A stretch of 64,000 nucleotides of DNA from Paenibacillus nasutitermitis (GTDB taxonomy: Bacteria; Bacillota; Bacilli; Paenibacillales; Paenibacillaceae): the NCBI RefSeq assembly GCF_014641075.1, contig NZ_BMHP01000001.1, forward strand, positions 1,756,171-1,820,170, given 5' to 3'. A program made the translations under genes and the position numbers. Under the pieces are notes generated by a model, which saw only the letters and a program-made list of their open reading frames with translations, was not told the DNA's origin and did not search any database. This document shows positions 53,102 through 62,629 of the stretch, in pieces; position 1 is the first letter of the stretch, and every line of letters begins with the position of its first letter.

Positions 53102-53872
53102 GTGCAGGAGGAACTGGCAAGAGTCAACAAGGTTGCTTGGGAAACGAAAGCTTATCAGGCTTGGGTTCATCAATACGGTACACCGGTTGAACTTGCGGAA
53201 GAACTAAAGCTGAATCACAGACATCTTCTGCATTATTGGCTTAAGTATATCGGTAATCCGGTGGGAAAGCGGGTGCTTAATCTTTTGGGTTCGCATGGCC
53301 GCAAGGCAATATCTCTGGCATTAATGGGGGCAGAGGTTACGGTGGTGGACCTATCTGAAGAAAATCAGTTATATGCGCAACAGACCGCCAAGGCGGCCGG
53401 TGTGGAGCTGCACTACATCTGTTCGGATGTTTTGAACATTCCTAATGAAGAAACACTTGGTCAGTTTGATATCGTGTTGATGGAATTTGGTATATTGCAT
53501 TATTTTACAGACCTGAATGGCATCTTTAGCGTGGTGCATCGCAGGCTGAAGGGGAATGGCCGGTTTATATTAACTGACTTTCACCCTTTCGCGCGTGCAT
53601 GGATGAACACAAACAATCTCAAGCAGCCAACTGGCAATTACTTTGATAATACGATTACGGAAGGCGAAGTGGCTTTTGCAAAGCTGCTGCCCGAGGAAGA
53701 ACGCTCTGAATTGGGTAAGGTTCTTGTACGAAGCTGGACACTGGGCGAGATAATAACGGCAATTGGTTCACTGGGGTTATGTATACGGACTTTGGAAGAA
53801 ATTCCAGGCCCCACAGATTCGAGATTTCCCGAGTTCTACACGCTGATAGCAGATAAAATGGATGGAATATAA
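53102..53872 (+). CDS. Class I SAM-dependent methyltransferase
   Basis: A 256-residue methyltransferase. Motif I is degenerate: VLNLLGSHGRKAISLALMGAEVTVVDLS, with GSHG in place of the usual GCGxG; motif II (VVDLS), motif III-like CSDVLNI and FDIVLMEFGILHYF follow. GTG 53102 has AAGGAGG six bases upstream. It is flanked by terminators, so monocistronic. Substrate unknown. Confidence 0.85.
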   Translation: MQEELARVNKVAWETKAYQAWVHQYGTPVELAEELKLNHRHLLHYWLKYIGNPVGKRVLNLLGSHGRKAISLALMGAEVTVVDLSEENQLYAQQTAKAAGVELHYICSDVLNIPNEETLGQFDIVLMEFGILHYFTDLNGIFSVVHRRLKGNGRFILTDFHPFARAWMNTNNLKQPTGNYFDNTITEGEVAFAKLLPEEERSELGKVLVRSWTLGEIITAIGSLGLCIRTLEEIPGPTDSRFPEFYTLIADKMDGI

Positions 53873-53963
53873 GGGGATATGAGGGCCGTGATTGGGTAGC
53901 TGCCACTGGAACCTTTATTTTTGAACCGCCCGGGGATATACATAGACTGGTAACCAGCGATTG

Positions 53964-53998
53964 AAGAAGTAGCGGCTGTCTGGCGGCTGCTTCTTTTA
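53964..53998 (+). terminator. Terminator of the methyltransferase gene
   Basis: AAGAAGtAGC pairs with GCTgCTTCTT around 12 bases, followed by T's. Confidence 0.65.
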
Positions 53999-54149
53999 TT
54001 ATGCATGATGTTTTTGTTCATACCAGAACAGAACATGGCCGCTGTGCGTATCCAAAGTTGAGCAGGATGTCGATCCCGTTTGTGCTATTATTATAGGATA
54101 ATCTGAACAAACCTCGTATTCCCGCATGAATGAAAGGAGCGGTCACAAT

Positions 54150-56189
54150 TTGAAGTCATATCTAAATCAGGCAGACGGGGTATTCCCTTCCGTTTGTCCG
54201 TTGGATTGCCCGGATCAATGCGGTCTGCTGGTCCATAAGGAATCCGGAGCAATCGTGAAAATAGAAGGCGATCCGTCTCATCCCGTCACCCAAGGGGCAA
54301 TCTGTAACAAAGTGCGCAATATGACGGAGCGGATCTATGATCCGAAACGACTACAATACCCGCTTCTGAGGACAGGCCCCAAAGGCTCCGGTGAGTTTCG
54401 GCGGATCGGCTGGGAAGAGGCGCTGGAGAGAATCGCGGGCCGGTGGATGCAGCTTGCAGCTTCCGAAGAAGGAGCGGAGGCGATTTTGCCATACAGCTTC
54501 TACGGGAATATGGGCCGAATCGGCACCGAAGGAATGGGACGGAGATTTTTCAACCGTCTGGGAGCAAGCAAGCTCATTTATTCGATCTGCGAAGCTGCGG
54601 GTTCGGAAGGCTACCGTTACACAATGGGCGGCAGCTATGGCACCGATCCTGAAGAAACGATTCATGCGAAGCTGCATATCTTGTGGGGCATCAACGCGGT
54701 AAGCACGAATATGCATCAGGTTGCGATTGCCGAGAAGGCGCGCAAGCAGGGCGCACAAATCATCGTAATTGATGTGCACCAGAACCGGACTGCGCGATGG
54801 GCAGACTGGTTTATTCCGGTTATGCCCGGAACGGATGCGGCGCTGGCACTTGGATTGATGCATATTTTGTTTGCGGAGGGACTGACGGACGAGGAGTTTC
54901 TTCGCCAATATACGATTGGGCATGAGGAACTGCGCGAGCATGTGAAACAGTATCCGCCTGATGTGGTGGCTGCCATTACCGGCGTTCCTGTGGGAGATAT
55001 CTATAAGCTTGCACGGCTGTATGGTGCGACAAAACCATCTTTTATTCGCATCGGCAACGGTCCACAGCATCATGACAACGGGGGCATGACCACCCGTGCC
55101 ATTGCTTGTCTGCCGGCGTTGACAGGACAATGGCTGGTTAAGGGCGGAGGGGCGATTAAGGGAAACGGAGGTTTCTTAAGCCTCAATAAATCCGCTCTGG
55201 AGCGCCCCGAGCTGAGCCGCAGGAGCACTCGCCGGATAAACATGAACTTACTGGGCAGCGCGCTGCTGGAGCTGGATCCGCCGATTCGTTCGCTATATGT
55301 ATACAATTCCAACCCTGCTCTCGTAGCTCCCGAAGCGAATAAAGTCCGGGAGGGGCTAGGCCGCGAAGATTTATTTACAGTCGTTCACGATCTGTTTCTT
55401 ACCGAAACGGCGAAGTTCGCCGATATCGTGCTTCCCGCCACTTCTTCGTTCGAGAATACCGATCTTTACACCTCCTATTGGCATCATTATGTACAGCTTC
55501 AGCAGCCAGTCATCGAACCGTGTGGGGAAAGCAAATCCAATGTCGAGGTATTCCGGCTGCTCTCGCAGGCGATGGGCTTCAATGAAGCGCTGCTGTGCGA
55601 GTCAGAGGAGGAAATGATCGACCAGGCGCTGAACAATCCGAACAATTCCAGGCTGCGGGGCATTACTCATGAGACTCTGTCGGCCACCCGGTTTGCCAAA
55701 GCGGATGTCAAGCCATTCCTGATGGAGAAGCTGCATACGCCGAGCGGCCGTATTGAGTTGTATTCCAAAGCGATGGAACGAAGCGGTTATCCGCCTCTGC
55801 CAACCTATGTGCCGCTTGTGGACGATGGACCCTATCCGCTGCTGTTTATACCGACCGCGAATCACAATTTTCTCAATTCTACATTCGCCCAGAACGATAA
55901 GCACATCAAGATGGAAAAAACTCCGCGGATATACATGAACGCGTTTGACGCCGCGGCGCGCGGAATCCGGGGAGGCGAGATGGTTCACGTATGGAACGCA
56001 AGAGGGAGCTGTGAGCTTGAGGCTGCCGTCGGCAATGATGTTCTGCCAGGAGTTGCCGTCAGTCAGGGACTTTGGTCCGATGATGCAGGCGGCAAGGCGC
56101 TCGTCAATGCGCTGACGCCGGACCGTGTAGCCGACATGGGCAATGGGGCTGTATTTTTCTCTGGAAAGGTAGAGGTTGCCCTGCGATAA
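54150..56189 (+). CDS. Molybdopterin oxidoreductase (DMSO-reductase family, YyaE-like)
   Basis: A 679-residue Mo-bis-MGD oxidoreductase without signal peptide, hence cytoplasmic. The N-terminus has a four-Cys cluster motif CPLDCPDQCG...AICNK (Cys ~16, 20, 24, 52) for a 4Fe-4S centre. The family blocks RIGWEEALERIAGRW, TEGMGRRFFNRLG, LWGINAVSTNMHQ, MPGTDAALALGL and the C-terminal molydop-binding domain (LFIPTANHNFLNSTFAQN) are present. TTG 54150 lies ten bases after AAAGGAG; ATG 54126 has no site. It stands alone, with no electron-transfer or membrane subunit. Substrate unknown; YyaE-type enzymes are little studied. Confidence 0.88.
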   Translation: MKSYLNQADGVFPSVCPLDCPDQCGLLVHKESGAIVKIEGDPSHPVTQGAICNKVRNMTERIYDPKRLQYPLLRTGPKGSGEFRRIGWEEALERIAGRWMQLAASEEGAEAILPYSFYGNMGRIGTEGMGRRFFNRLGASKLIYSICEAAGSEGYRYTMGGSYGTDPEETIHAKLHILWGINAVSTNMHQVAIAEKARKQGAQIIVIDVHQNRTARWADWFIPVMPGTDAALALGLMHILFAEGLTDEEFLRQYTIGHEELREHVKQYPPDVVAAITGVPVGDIYKLARLYGATKPSFIRIGNGPQHHDNGGMTTRAIACLPALTGQWLVKGGGAIKGNGGFLSLNKSALERPELSRRSTRRINMNLLGSALLELDPPIRSLYVYNSNPALVAPEANKVREGLGREDLFTVVHDLFLTETAKFADIVLPATSSFENTDLYTSYWHHYVQLQQPVIEPCGESKSNVEVFRLLSQAMGFNEALLCESEEEMIDQALNNPNNSRLRGITHETLSATRFAKADVKPFLMEKLHTPSGRIELYSKAMERSGYPPLPTYVPLVDDGPYPLLFIPTANHNFLNSTFAQNDKHIKMEKTPRIYMNAFDAAARGIRGGEMVHVWNARGSCELEAAVGNDVLPGVAVSQGLWSDDAGGKALVNALTPDRVADMGNGAVFFSGKVEVALR

Positions 56190-56294
56190 AATAACGCGCT
56201 ATACCCTGGGTCCGTGTTCATTTGATTGGTGCCCGTAACCTTTCCGCGCTCCGGCGGCACTTCTATATGATACAGAGGAAGGGAGCGGGATTGC

Positions 56295-57869
56295 ATGCTT
56301 CAGTATATAGAAGACGCAAAACAAGGGGACCGGAATGCTTTTGAAACGATTGTGCGTCACTATACAGCAATGGGGAATGCGGTAGCTTACGAAAAGCTGC
56401 ATGATTTTCAATTGGCGGAAGATGCTGTTCAGGAAGCATTTACAGAAGCCTTCCTGCATTTACGAAAACTGCGAACGGCTGAAGCATTCCCGGGCTGGTT
56501 TAAAGCGATTGTCATACGGCAATGTTATCGGATTATGCGTAGAAAACATCATCACACCGTCCATTATGAAGAAGCTGCGCAATCGCTGGAGATGCTGCAT
56601 GGTATTTCGGATCAGATGGCGAAAAGAGAATTGCAGCAGGTAGTTCACGATTCATTAGCGGTGTTAACATCGAATATGAGAATCGTGGTTCAGTTGTTTT
56701 ATTTTCAAGGCTACTCGCTTCAAGAAATTTCAAGTTTTCTGGGGACTTCGATTCCGGCATTGAAGAAACGGCTGTTCGATGCCCGCCGAAAATTGAAGAG
56801 CGCGCTGCCTGCTGCCGATTTGATCTCGGTCTATCATGATTTGTATGAGGGAGGAAAAGGCGTGCTTCATATTGTTAACGGTGATTCGGTCGCGGAGAAG
56901 CTTCGGCAAGGCATTGTGCAGGGTGATATATTGGTATGGAGGGAAGTTTATCCGCATGGTCCCATATTTGTTGATCCTTCTGAATGGAGCAATCGCTCCA
57001 TACGGGCTCAATACCTGGAACAGTCGCTCGGAATACCTCGATCGGTGTTTATACAGGGAAGTGAAATGCAGGATAAGGCCCTGGCTGAGTTTCATAAATA
57101 TGATGAAATTGTATTATGGTTTGAGCATGATTTATTCGATCAGACGATATTATGTTATTTGCTCCATTGGTTTTCAGGACAGTCTTTGGGAAAAACCAAG
57201 CTGAACCTATTGTCTATCGGTGATTACCCGGGGATCGAGCTGTTTCGAGGTTTAGGACAACTTTCTTTGGAACAAATGGGAACATTGCCAGGGACATGGA
57301 AATCGATTGGGACGGCAGAACTGGAACTCGGCAGCGCGTTATGGCTTGCTTATTCATCTCAGAACCCCCAGCAGCTGCAGCAGTTATTAACCGAAGATAC
57401 ATCCGTACTGCCGTATGCGCAAGATGCTTTCCAATGTCATCTATCTTGCTTTCCTTCCACATCCAATGGGCTTGGTATTGTGGAGCAGTCTACGATGGAG
57501 TTGATTTGTTCCGGCGTATATTCGCCCCTTCAATTATTTGAACGGGTTGGGAATAAGCTCCATACGCTAGGGATGGGCGATCTCCAATTCTGGTACATTC
57601 TTGGGAAGATGGCACATGATCCGTATCCTTTGCTGCGAATCAGCGGGTCCGATGTATTTCCTGGGTTTAATGATTCAGTAGATAATTTTCGCAATAGTGA
57701 AATGAATATAACCGATTTCGGCAGAAGCGTTTTGGATGGGAAAGAGGATCGAATCGTTACGAATGGCATTGACGAATGGTATGGCGGGGTACGCCTGGAA
57801 GGAAATGCGGTACGATGGCGGTGGGATTCGGCCTCGGAAAGCATTCAGGATCTAAAAGCTGAAGATTGA
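56295..57869 (+). CDS. ECF sigma factor fused to DUF1835/DUF3658
   Basis: A 524-residue fusion. Residues ~5-75 are sigma-70 region 2 (FETIVRHYTAMGNAVAYEKLHDFQLAEDAVQEAFTEAFLHL in pieces), and ~115-165 region 4 (VVQLFYFQGYSLQEISSFLG, IPALKKRLFDARRKLK). From ~185 a DUF1835 domain begins (LHIVNGDSVAEKLRQGIVQGDILVWREVYPHGPI), followed by DUF3658-like sequence to the end. DUF1835 proteins normally stand alone. There is no adjacent anti-sigma gene. Its start ATG 56295 follows GGGAGCGGGATTGC. The C-terminal part may act as a built-in control or sensor domain (inference). Confidence 0.85.
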   Translation: MLQYIEDAKQGDRNAFETIVRHYTAMGNAVAYEKLHDFQLAEDAVQEAFTEAFLHLRKLRTAEAFPGWFKAIVIRQCYRIMRRKHHHTVHYEEAAQSLEMLHGISDQMAKRELQQVVHDSLAVLTSNMRIVVQLFYFQGYSLQEISSFLGTSIPALKKRLFDARRKLKSALPAADLISVYHDLYEGGKGVLHIVNGDSVAEKLRQGIVQGDILVWREVYPHGPIFVDPSEWSNRSIRAQYLEQSLGIPRSVFIQGSEMQDKALAEFHKYDEIVLWFEHDLFDQTILCYLLHWFSGQSLGKTKLNLLSIGDYPGIELFRGLGQLSLEQMGTLPGTWKSIGTAELELGSALWLAYSSQNPQQLQQLLTEDTSVLPYAQDAFQCHLSCFPSTSNGLGIVEQSTMELICSGVYSPLQLFERVGNKLHTLGMGDLQFWYILGKMAHDPYPLLRISGSDVFPGFNDSVDNFRNSEMNITDFGRSVLDGKEDRIVTNGIDEWYGGVRLEGNAVRWRWDSASESIQDLKAED

Positions 57870-57936
57870 ATATAGCTTTGAATAATCGCAGGGGTTTTCG
57901 AAGTCGGGTATATGAAGCGATACGGTTAAGCAAATG

Positions 57937-57974
57937 AAGAACAGCGTCCCGTCACAGGACACTGTTCTTTTTTT
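57937..57974 (+). terminator. Terminator of the sigma fusion gene
   Basis: AAGAACAGcGTCC pairs with GGACaCTGTTCTT around a short loop, followed by T8. It also lies at the 3' end of the L,D-transpeptidase gene. Confidence 0.8.
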
Positions 57975-57983
57975 CATTTCAAC

Positions 57984-58754
57984 TCATTCCATCAAACCTA
58001 ACTTAAAGTAAACCTTGGACGAAACCACACCATCTGGCCTGATGCCATGGTCTTTTTGAAATTTTTTGACAGCCGCTGTCGTATCAGCACGAAATTTACC
58101 GTTACATATTCCACTGAAATAACCAGCGCTCTTTAGACGGGACTGTATCAACTGGACATCGGCGCCCACATCTTTCTCCGCCAAATCCCGGGGTTCATGA
58201 CTTGGATCACCTAGCACATGACCGTAAATCGTGACTTTTGTTCCAATCGGAATCAAATCAAATAACTCAATGACATCGCGGTTATGCATACGGATGCAGC
58301 CATGGCTTTGATGCTGGCCTATAGAATGAGGTTTATTCGTGCCGTGTATGCCGTAATATCCCCAAGGGACGTTTAATCCCAGCCAACGCGGCCCGAACGA
58401 GGGTCCCCAGTTCTTCCCTTTATATTCGACCAGGTATTCGCCTACGGGTGTGGGAGTCGACGGGTTACCAACGGCTACGGAATAGGTCTTGAATCTCTGC
58501 CCCTGTACGTTGACAACAAGCCGGTGCTGAAGTGGATAGACTTCAATAGCATATATGCCATGATCAGCTGCAATCGGAAGTGCCGGATCGGAATCTTCCG
58601 AATAAATCGTGTTAGTTGATAACAGGTTAAAAATTAACAAGACGGTTAGTGCAACTCGCAGACAAAATAACACAATTGTTCGAATTATCGGAATCACCGC
58701 ACCTGTATGTAATATGTTGGATATAATATGTCCGTCTTCGGGATTTCCATTCAT
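57984..58754 (-). CDS. L,D-transpeptidase (YkuD) with C-terminal peptidoglycan-binding domain
   Basis: A cell-wall enzyme that forms 3-3 cross-links or anchors proteins to peptidoglycan. A membrane or signal segment (TIVLFCLRVALTVLLIFNLL) is followed by the YkuD domain (YAIEVYPLQHRLVVNVQGQ, VGNPSTPTPVGEY) with catalytic HGTNKPHSIGQHQSHGCIRM, where Cys and His are in place, and by a PG_binding_1 repeat (ADVQLIQSRLKSAGYFSG). The start is uncertain: ATG 58754 has a weak ribosome binding site; later GTGs are possible. It is divergent from the P450 operon. Confidence 0.85.
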   Translation of the reverse strand: MNGNPEDGHIISNILHTGAVIPIIRTIVLFCLRVALTVLLIFNLLSTNTIYSEDSDPALPIAADHGIYAIEVYPLQHRLVVNVQGQRFKTYSVAVGNPSTPTPVGEYLVEYKGKNWGPSFGPRWLGLNVPWGYYGIHGTNKPHSIGQHQSHGCIRMHNRDVIELFDLIPIGTKVTIYGHVLGDPSHEPRDLAEKDVGADVQLIQSRLKSAGYFSGICNGKFRADTTAAVKKFQKDHGIRPDGVVSSKVYFKLGLME

Positions 58755-58835
58755 AAATCCGGAATGAAAACAGGATCTAAAGCAGAGTAGATCCTTATCC
58801 AACTACTCTATCGCGCCCCGCAAACTAAAAAAAGA

Positions 58836-58864
58836 TTGACAGAAATCCCCATCGCTTTTATGAT
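58836..58864 (+). promoter_or_regulatory. Sigma-A promoter of the P450-TetR operon
   Basis: Consensus TTGACA (58836-58841) and TATGAT (58859-58864) are exactly 17 bases apart. The -10 lies inside the palindrome at 58860-58889. Confidence 0.8.
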
Positions 58865-58889
58865 TGAACTGACTAGTCAGTTCAATCAT
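58860..58889 (+). promoter_or_regulatory. 30-bp perfect palindrome, candidate TetR operator
   Basis: Both 15-base arms are exact complements; the half-site is ATGATTGAACTGACT and the centre is GACT/AGTC. It covers the -10 and the transcription start, so binding would block initiation. TGACTAGTCA-centred palindromes are common TetR-family operators, and a TetR gene lies in the same operon. Binding is inferred. Confidence 0.75.
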
Positions 58890-58906
58890 CTTAAAGGAGT
58901 GATTTC

Positions 58907-60043
58907 TTGTTACCCTTCAATAATAACAATCTGCTTCCATTGTCCTGGTTCAAGCAGCAGCGCAGTGCGGGTACGGCGGTATTTAACGAAGAACACCAAT
59001 ACTGGTCCGTGTTTGGACATGAGGGGGTGAAGAATATCCATACGGATTTCGAGCATTTCTCCTCCCAAATTCAGCCGCCATCCGATGATTCCCCGATTGA
59101 CAGCAGCATCCTGCGAACAGATCCGCCCCGGCACAAGCTGATGAGAGCGACCGTTGCGCGTGCTTTCACATCCCGGGTAATCGAACAAATGGAATCTTCG
59201 ATTGAACGTTTGGCCGGCGAATTGCTGGATCAAGCAGGCAGCGCAGGGAGACTGGACATTGTCTCAGGCATTGCAAATCCACTGCCTGTAACTGTAATTG
59301 CTGAAATGATGGGGATTCCTCAAGGAGACCGCGAGCTGTTCAAGAAATGGTCGGATGACCTGGTCGGCAATGATCCTGCCCGCCAAATGCAATGCCAGGA
59401 AGAGATGGCCTTATACTTCAAGGACATCCTAAAATCCAGGCGCGCGCAGCCGGGCAATGATTTAATCACCGCTCTTATCGAAGCCAATGTTGGTGGCGGT
59501 ACTCTAAGCGAGATTGAATTAATCGGATTCTGTATTCTGCTGCTCGTTGCCGGCAACGAGACGACATCCAACCTGATATCGTCCTCTATCCTATGTTTGG
59601 AGAGTGCACCTGAGGCATGGGAGCAACTGTTGAAGGATAATAGCTTAATCCCATCAGCAATCGAGGAAACACTTCGTTATTGCTCGCCGGTGCAAATCCT
59701 GGAACGTAGAGTCAAAGCTGACATGCAATGGGCGGGAAATCCGTTTAAGGAAGGACAGCTGGTTTTGACTTATATTGGCTCGGCTAATCATGACGAGCGT
59801 GTTTTTGATGAACCGGAGCGTTTCAATATCCACCGTCGCCCCAATCCCCATCTGGCGTTCGGACACGGAATACATTTTTGCCTTGGAGCAGTTCTGGCCC
59901 GTTTGGAGGCACGTATCGCATTGAAGGCCTTGCTCAATCGTCTTCCACGGCTCAGACGAACGGATAACCAGCCGCTGGAGCGGCTGGACAGCAGTATGAT
60001 GTTTGGTTTAAAACGGTTTATTATCGAAAATGCTGTCCGGTAG
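58907..60043 (+). CDS. Cytochrome P450 (CYP109-like)
   Basis: A 378-residue soluble bacterial P450. The I-helix oxygen-activation motif is LLVAGNETTSNLIS, the K-helix ExxR is EETLRYCSPV, and the haem-thiolate loop is FGHGIHFCLGAVLARLE. Sequence is closest in feel to CYP109 (YjiB) of Bacillus, whose members hydroxylate fatty acids, terpenoids or steroids. TTG 58907 lies seven bases after AAAGGAG. It is followed by a TetR gene; a palindrome overlaps the shared promoter. Redox partners are not encoded next to it, though a ferredoxin reductase lies at the left end of the window. Confidence 0.93.
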   Translation: MLPFNNNNLLPLSWFKQQRSAGTAVFNEEHQYWSVFGHEGVKNIHTDFEHFSSQIQPPSDDSPIDSSILRTDPPRHKLMRATVARAFTSRVIEQMESSIERLAGELLDQAGSAGRLDIVSGIANPLPVTVIAEMMGIPQGDRELFKKWSDDLVGNDPARQMQCQEEMALYFKDILKSRRAQPGNDLITALIEANVGGGTLSEIELIGFCILLLVAGNETTSNLISSSILCLESAPEAWEQLLKDNSLIPSAIEETLRYCSPVQILERRVKADMQWAGNPFKEGQLVLTYIGSANHDERVFDEPERFNIHRRPNPHLAFGHGIHFCLGAVLARLEARIALKALLNRLPRLRRTDNQPLERLDSSMMFGLKRFIIENAVR

Positions 60044-60102
60044 TTGAACATCTTCTGAGACCAAGAGGGCTATCGGAGGTAAGTAGGAAGGAGAGGATTT
60101 TC

Positions 60103-60684
60103 ATGAGCAGGGACAAAATATTGGATGCGGCCGCCGGAGTCTTCTCGACAAAAGGTTACCATCGTTCAAGCATGGATGATATTGCCCAAATGGCCGGGGT
60201 AGCCAAAGGCACATTATATTACCACTTCCCGGGAAAAGCACAATTGTTTCAGGCGCTTATTACGGAGGGGCTCCGTATGATAACGGGCAGGATCCGGGAG
60301 GAAGTGGACCGGGACTTGCCTTTGCTTGAGCAAATTCAAACAGTGATCCGGCTTAATATCCAATTGTATATGGACTATAGCGAGCTTGCTCATATTTTTT
60401 TCAATGAGCTGTCCAGCGGTATAGATGAAGAGGTGCTGCTGGCATTAAAAGAAGAACGCAGTGCCTATATCCGGTTCATCGCAGAGATTTTGGAAGAAGC
60501 GGGATTGAAAAAGATGAACTGCGAGTTGGCCGCATCCGGGCTTCTCTCCATGATGAACGGTTTCTGCGGGTATCATTTGAGCCATCCGGGCGAAGTGGAG
60601 CAAGAGCAGATTGTCCAGCTCTTGTATGCAGCCGTTACCACCGGATTGCTGAATCCGAGAGTAGAGATGCCTGAAAGCAATTAA
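60103..60684 (+). CDS. TetR/AcrR-family regulator of the P450 operon
   Basis: A 193-residue repressor. The helix-turn-helix is at residues ~5-50 (KILDAAAGVFSTKGYHRSSMDDIAQMAGVAKGTLYYHFPGKAQLF in pieces). GGAAGGAGAGG precedes the ATG. It lies 60 bases after the P450 gene and probably shares its promoter, where the 30-bp palindrome would give autoregulation. The ligand is probably the P450 substrate or product (inference). Confidence 0.88.
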   Translation: MSRDKILDAAAGVFSTKGYHRSSMDDIAQMAGVAKGTLYYHFPGKAQLFQALITEGLRMITGRIREEVDRDLPLLEQIQTVIRLNIQLYMDYSELAHIFFNELSSGIDEEVLLALKEERSAYIRFIAEILEEAGLKKMNCELAASGLLSMMNGFCGYHLSHPGEVEQEQIVQLLYAAVTTGLLNPRVEMPESN

Positions 60685-60836
60685 CAGGGGAGTCGGTTGT
60701 GCTATACGTAGTACCTCTTCTGCATCGTGTATCGTATGTAATGGATAAAGTTATATAGGAAACTCATGGCTGCAGATGGGCGGTATGTCCATTTGCGGCA
60801 TTATTGTTCTCATAAGCTCAGTCATTCGATCGAAGC

Positions 60837-60875
60837 AAAATAACCGGGATCCCCTAAAAAAGGCGCTCCCGGTTA
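60837..60875 (-). terminator. Terminator of the ABC exporter gene
   Basis: TAACCGGGA and TCCCGGTTA form a perfect 9-bp stem; read on the minus strand it is followed by TTTTG. Confidence 0.7.
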
Positions 60876-60892
60876 TTCTCATTCAAATCGAC

Positions 60893-62629
60893 TTAAATGG
60901 TTAATTGCATATTGTATAAACTCGCATAAGTACCGTTTAATGCAATCAGCTCATCATGTGTTCCTTGTTCTTCAATCCCGTTATCCGTCAGGACAACAAT
61001 TCGCTCTGCATTTCTGACTGTAGACAGACGATGGGCGATGACAAGTGTCGTGCGGTTGTCCGCGAGCTTCTCAAGTGAGTCTTTTACCGCTTTTTCACTT
61101 TCATTGTCCAAAGCGCTGGTCGCTTCGTCAAAAATAATGACAGGGGGATTCTTCAAGAACACCCTGGCAATGCTGAGCCTCTGTTTCTGACCTCCGGATA
61201 ATTTGACGCCGCGCTGACCGACATCCGTCTCATAACCATCCGGCAGTGCCATGATAAAATCATGAGCATTCGCCTTTATCGCTGCCTCGATGATTTCCTC
61301 CTTGCTGGCGTCCATCTTGCCATAGCGGATATTGTCCGAGACAGTTCCGGCAAATAAGTAGACATCCTGCTGGACGAAGCCAATATTACCCCGTAGGCTT
61401 TTCAGGCTAATATTCTGGATATTGATGCCGTCGAGAAGAAGCTCTCCCGCGCTTATGTCATAAAAGCGGGGAATTAAAGAGCATAATGTGGTTTTTCCGA
61501 CGCCGGAAGAACCCACAAACGCAACGTAGTCTCCGGCTTTGATATGAAGCGATACCTTCTTTATGACTTCGTTCTGGTCTTCTTTATACTTGAAGGAAAC
61601 CTCTCTAAATTCGACATTTCCCTGAACATGGGCGAGTTCAATTGCGTTATCCGAGTCTTGAATATCGGGCGAAAGCTCCATAATATCCATAAACCGGTCA
61701 AATGCCGTGATCCCTTCCTGATAGAGCCTGGCGAAATTAACCAATCGCTGGATAGGCTCAATGAGGATGCCAACACATAATAAATAAGTCAGCAAATCCG
61801 CTAAATCCAAGGAAGCATGGACAATCCCGACTCCGCCAAAGATAATCACGGCGATGGAGATGAGCTGTGTGAAAGCAACCATACCTTCATGAAACCAGGT
61901 TTCGCTTCGATAACCGTCTCTTCTGCTATGAACGAAACGGCTGTTCTCGTAAGCGAACTTTTTTATTTCCACGGGTTCGTTCGTGAAGGACTTGACCACT
62001 CTGACGCCGGAGAGCGTATCTTCAACTTGTGCGTTGATATCTCCGATCCGGTCTTTGCTTCGCCTTAAGGCAATATTCATTTTCCGGTTGAAATAAAACG
62101 CATAAACAGCCATCACAGGCAAAAAGAGAAAGATGATTAAGGTGAGCTGAACGTTAATATACATCAAGATGATGAAGGTACCGGCAAATTTCATGATGGA
62201 AATGGCAATATCTTCGGGCCCATGATGATATAATTCCGAAAGTGACAGGGAATCATTGGTGATCCGCGTCATTAACTGGCCCGTTTTCTGCTCGTCATAG
62301 AAGCCGAAGGATAGCTTCTGATAGTGCTCAAATAATTCACTGCGCATATCGCTTTCCATCATGGCCCCCATCATATGGCCTTTATAAGAAATAAACATGT
62401 CGCAAAGCGTATGAACGGCTACCAGGCCAACCATAACAGCGCCCATCAAATAAATTTGGCCTAGCGCATCAGGCATATTTCCATCCAGCACGTTTTTTGT
62501 AATATATCGGGTACATAGAGGGAGCAGCAGCGTAATGGCCGACACAACAACCGCACAGGCCAAGTCCGCATATAAGAGTCCCATGTAAGGCTTGTAATAG
62601 GAAAAAAATTTCTTGGTTCGCGTATTCAA
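60893..62629 (-). CDS. ABC exporter, fused permease and ATPase (YwjA/MsbA-like)
   Basis: A 578-residue half-transporter that forms a homodimer or pairs with another half. Six membrane helices (residues 1-~310) are followed by the ATPase domain: Walker A GSSGVGKTT (~375), signature KLSGGQKQRLSIARV, Walker B VIIFDEATSALD, H-loop IAHRLSTV. TTG 62629 is seven bases after GGAGGAG. It exports a lipid, drug or peptide; the substrate is not evident. Confidence 0.9.
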   Translation of the reverse strand: MNTRTKKFFSYYKPYMGLLYADLACAVVVSAITLLLPLCTRYITKNVLDGNMPDALGQIYLMGAVMVGLVAVHTLCDMFISYKGHMMGAMMESDMRSELFEHYQKLSFGFYDEQKTGQLMTRITNDSLSLSELYHHGPEDIAISIMKFAGTFIILMYINVQLTLIIFLFLPVMAVYAFYFNRKMNIALRRSKDRIGDINAQVEDTLSGVRVVKSFTNEPVEIKKFAYENSRFVHSRRDGYRSETWFHEGMVAFTQLISIAVIIFGGVGIVHASLDLADLLTYLLCVGILIEPIQRLVNFARLYQEGITAFDRFMDIMELSPDIQDSDNAIELAHVQGNVEFREVSFKYKEDQNEVIKKVSLHIKAGDYVAFVGSSGVGKTTLCSLIPRFYDISAGELLLDGINIQNISLKSLRGNIGFVQQDVYLFAGTVSDNIRYGKMDASKEEIIEAAIKANAHDFIMALPDGYETDVGQRGVKLSGGQKQRLSIARVFLKNPPVIIFDEATSALDNESEKAVKDSLEKLADNRTTLVIAHRLSTVRNAERIVVLTDNGIEEQGTHDELIALNGTYASLYNMQLTI

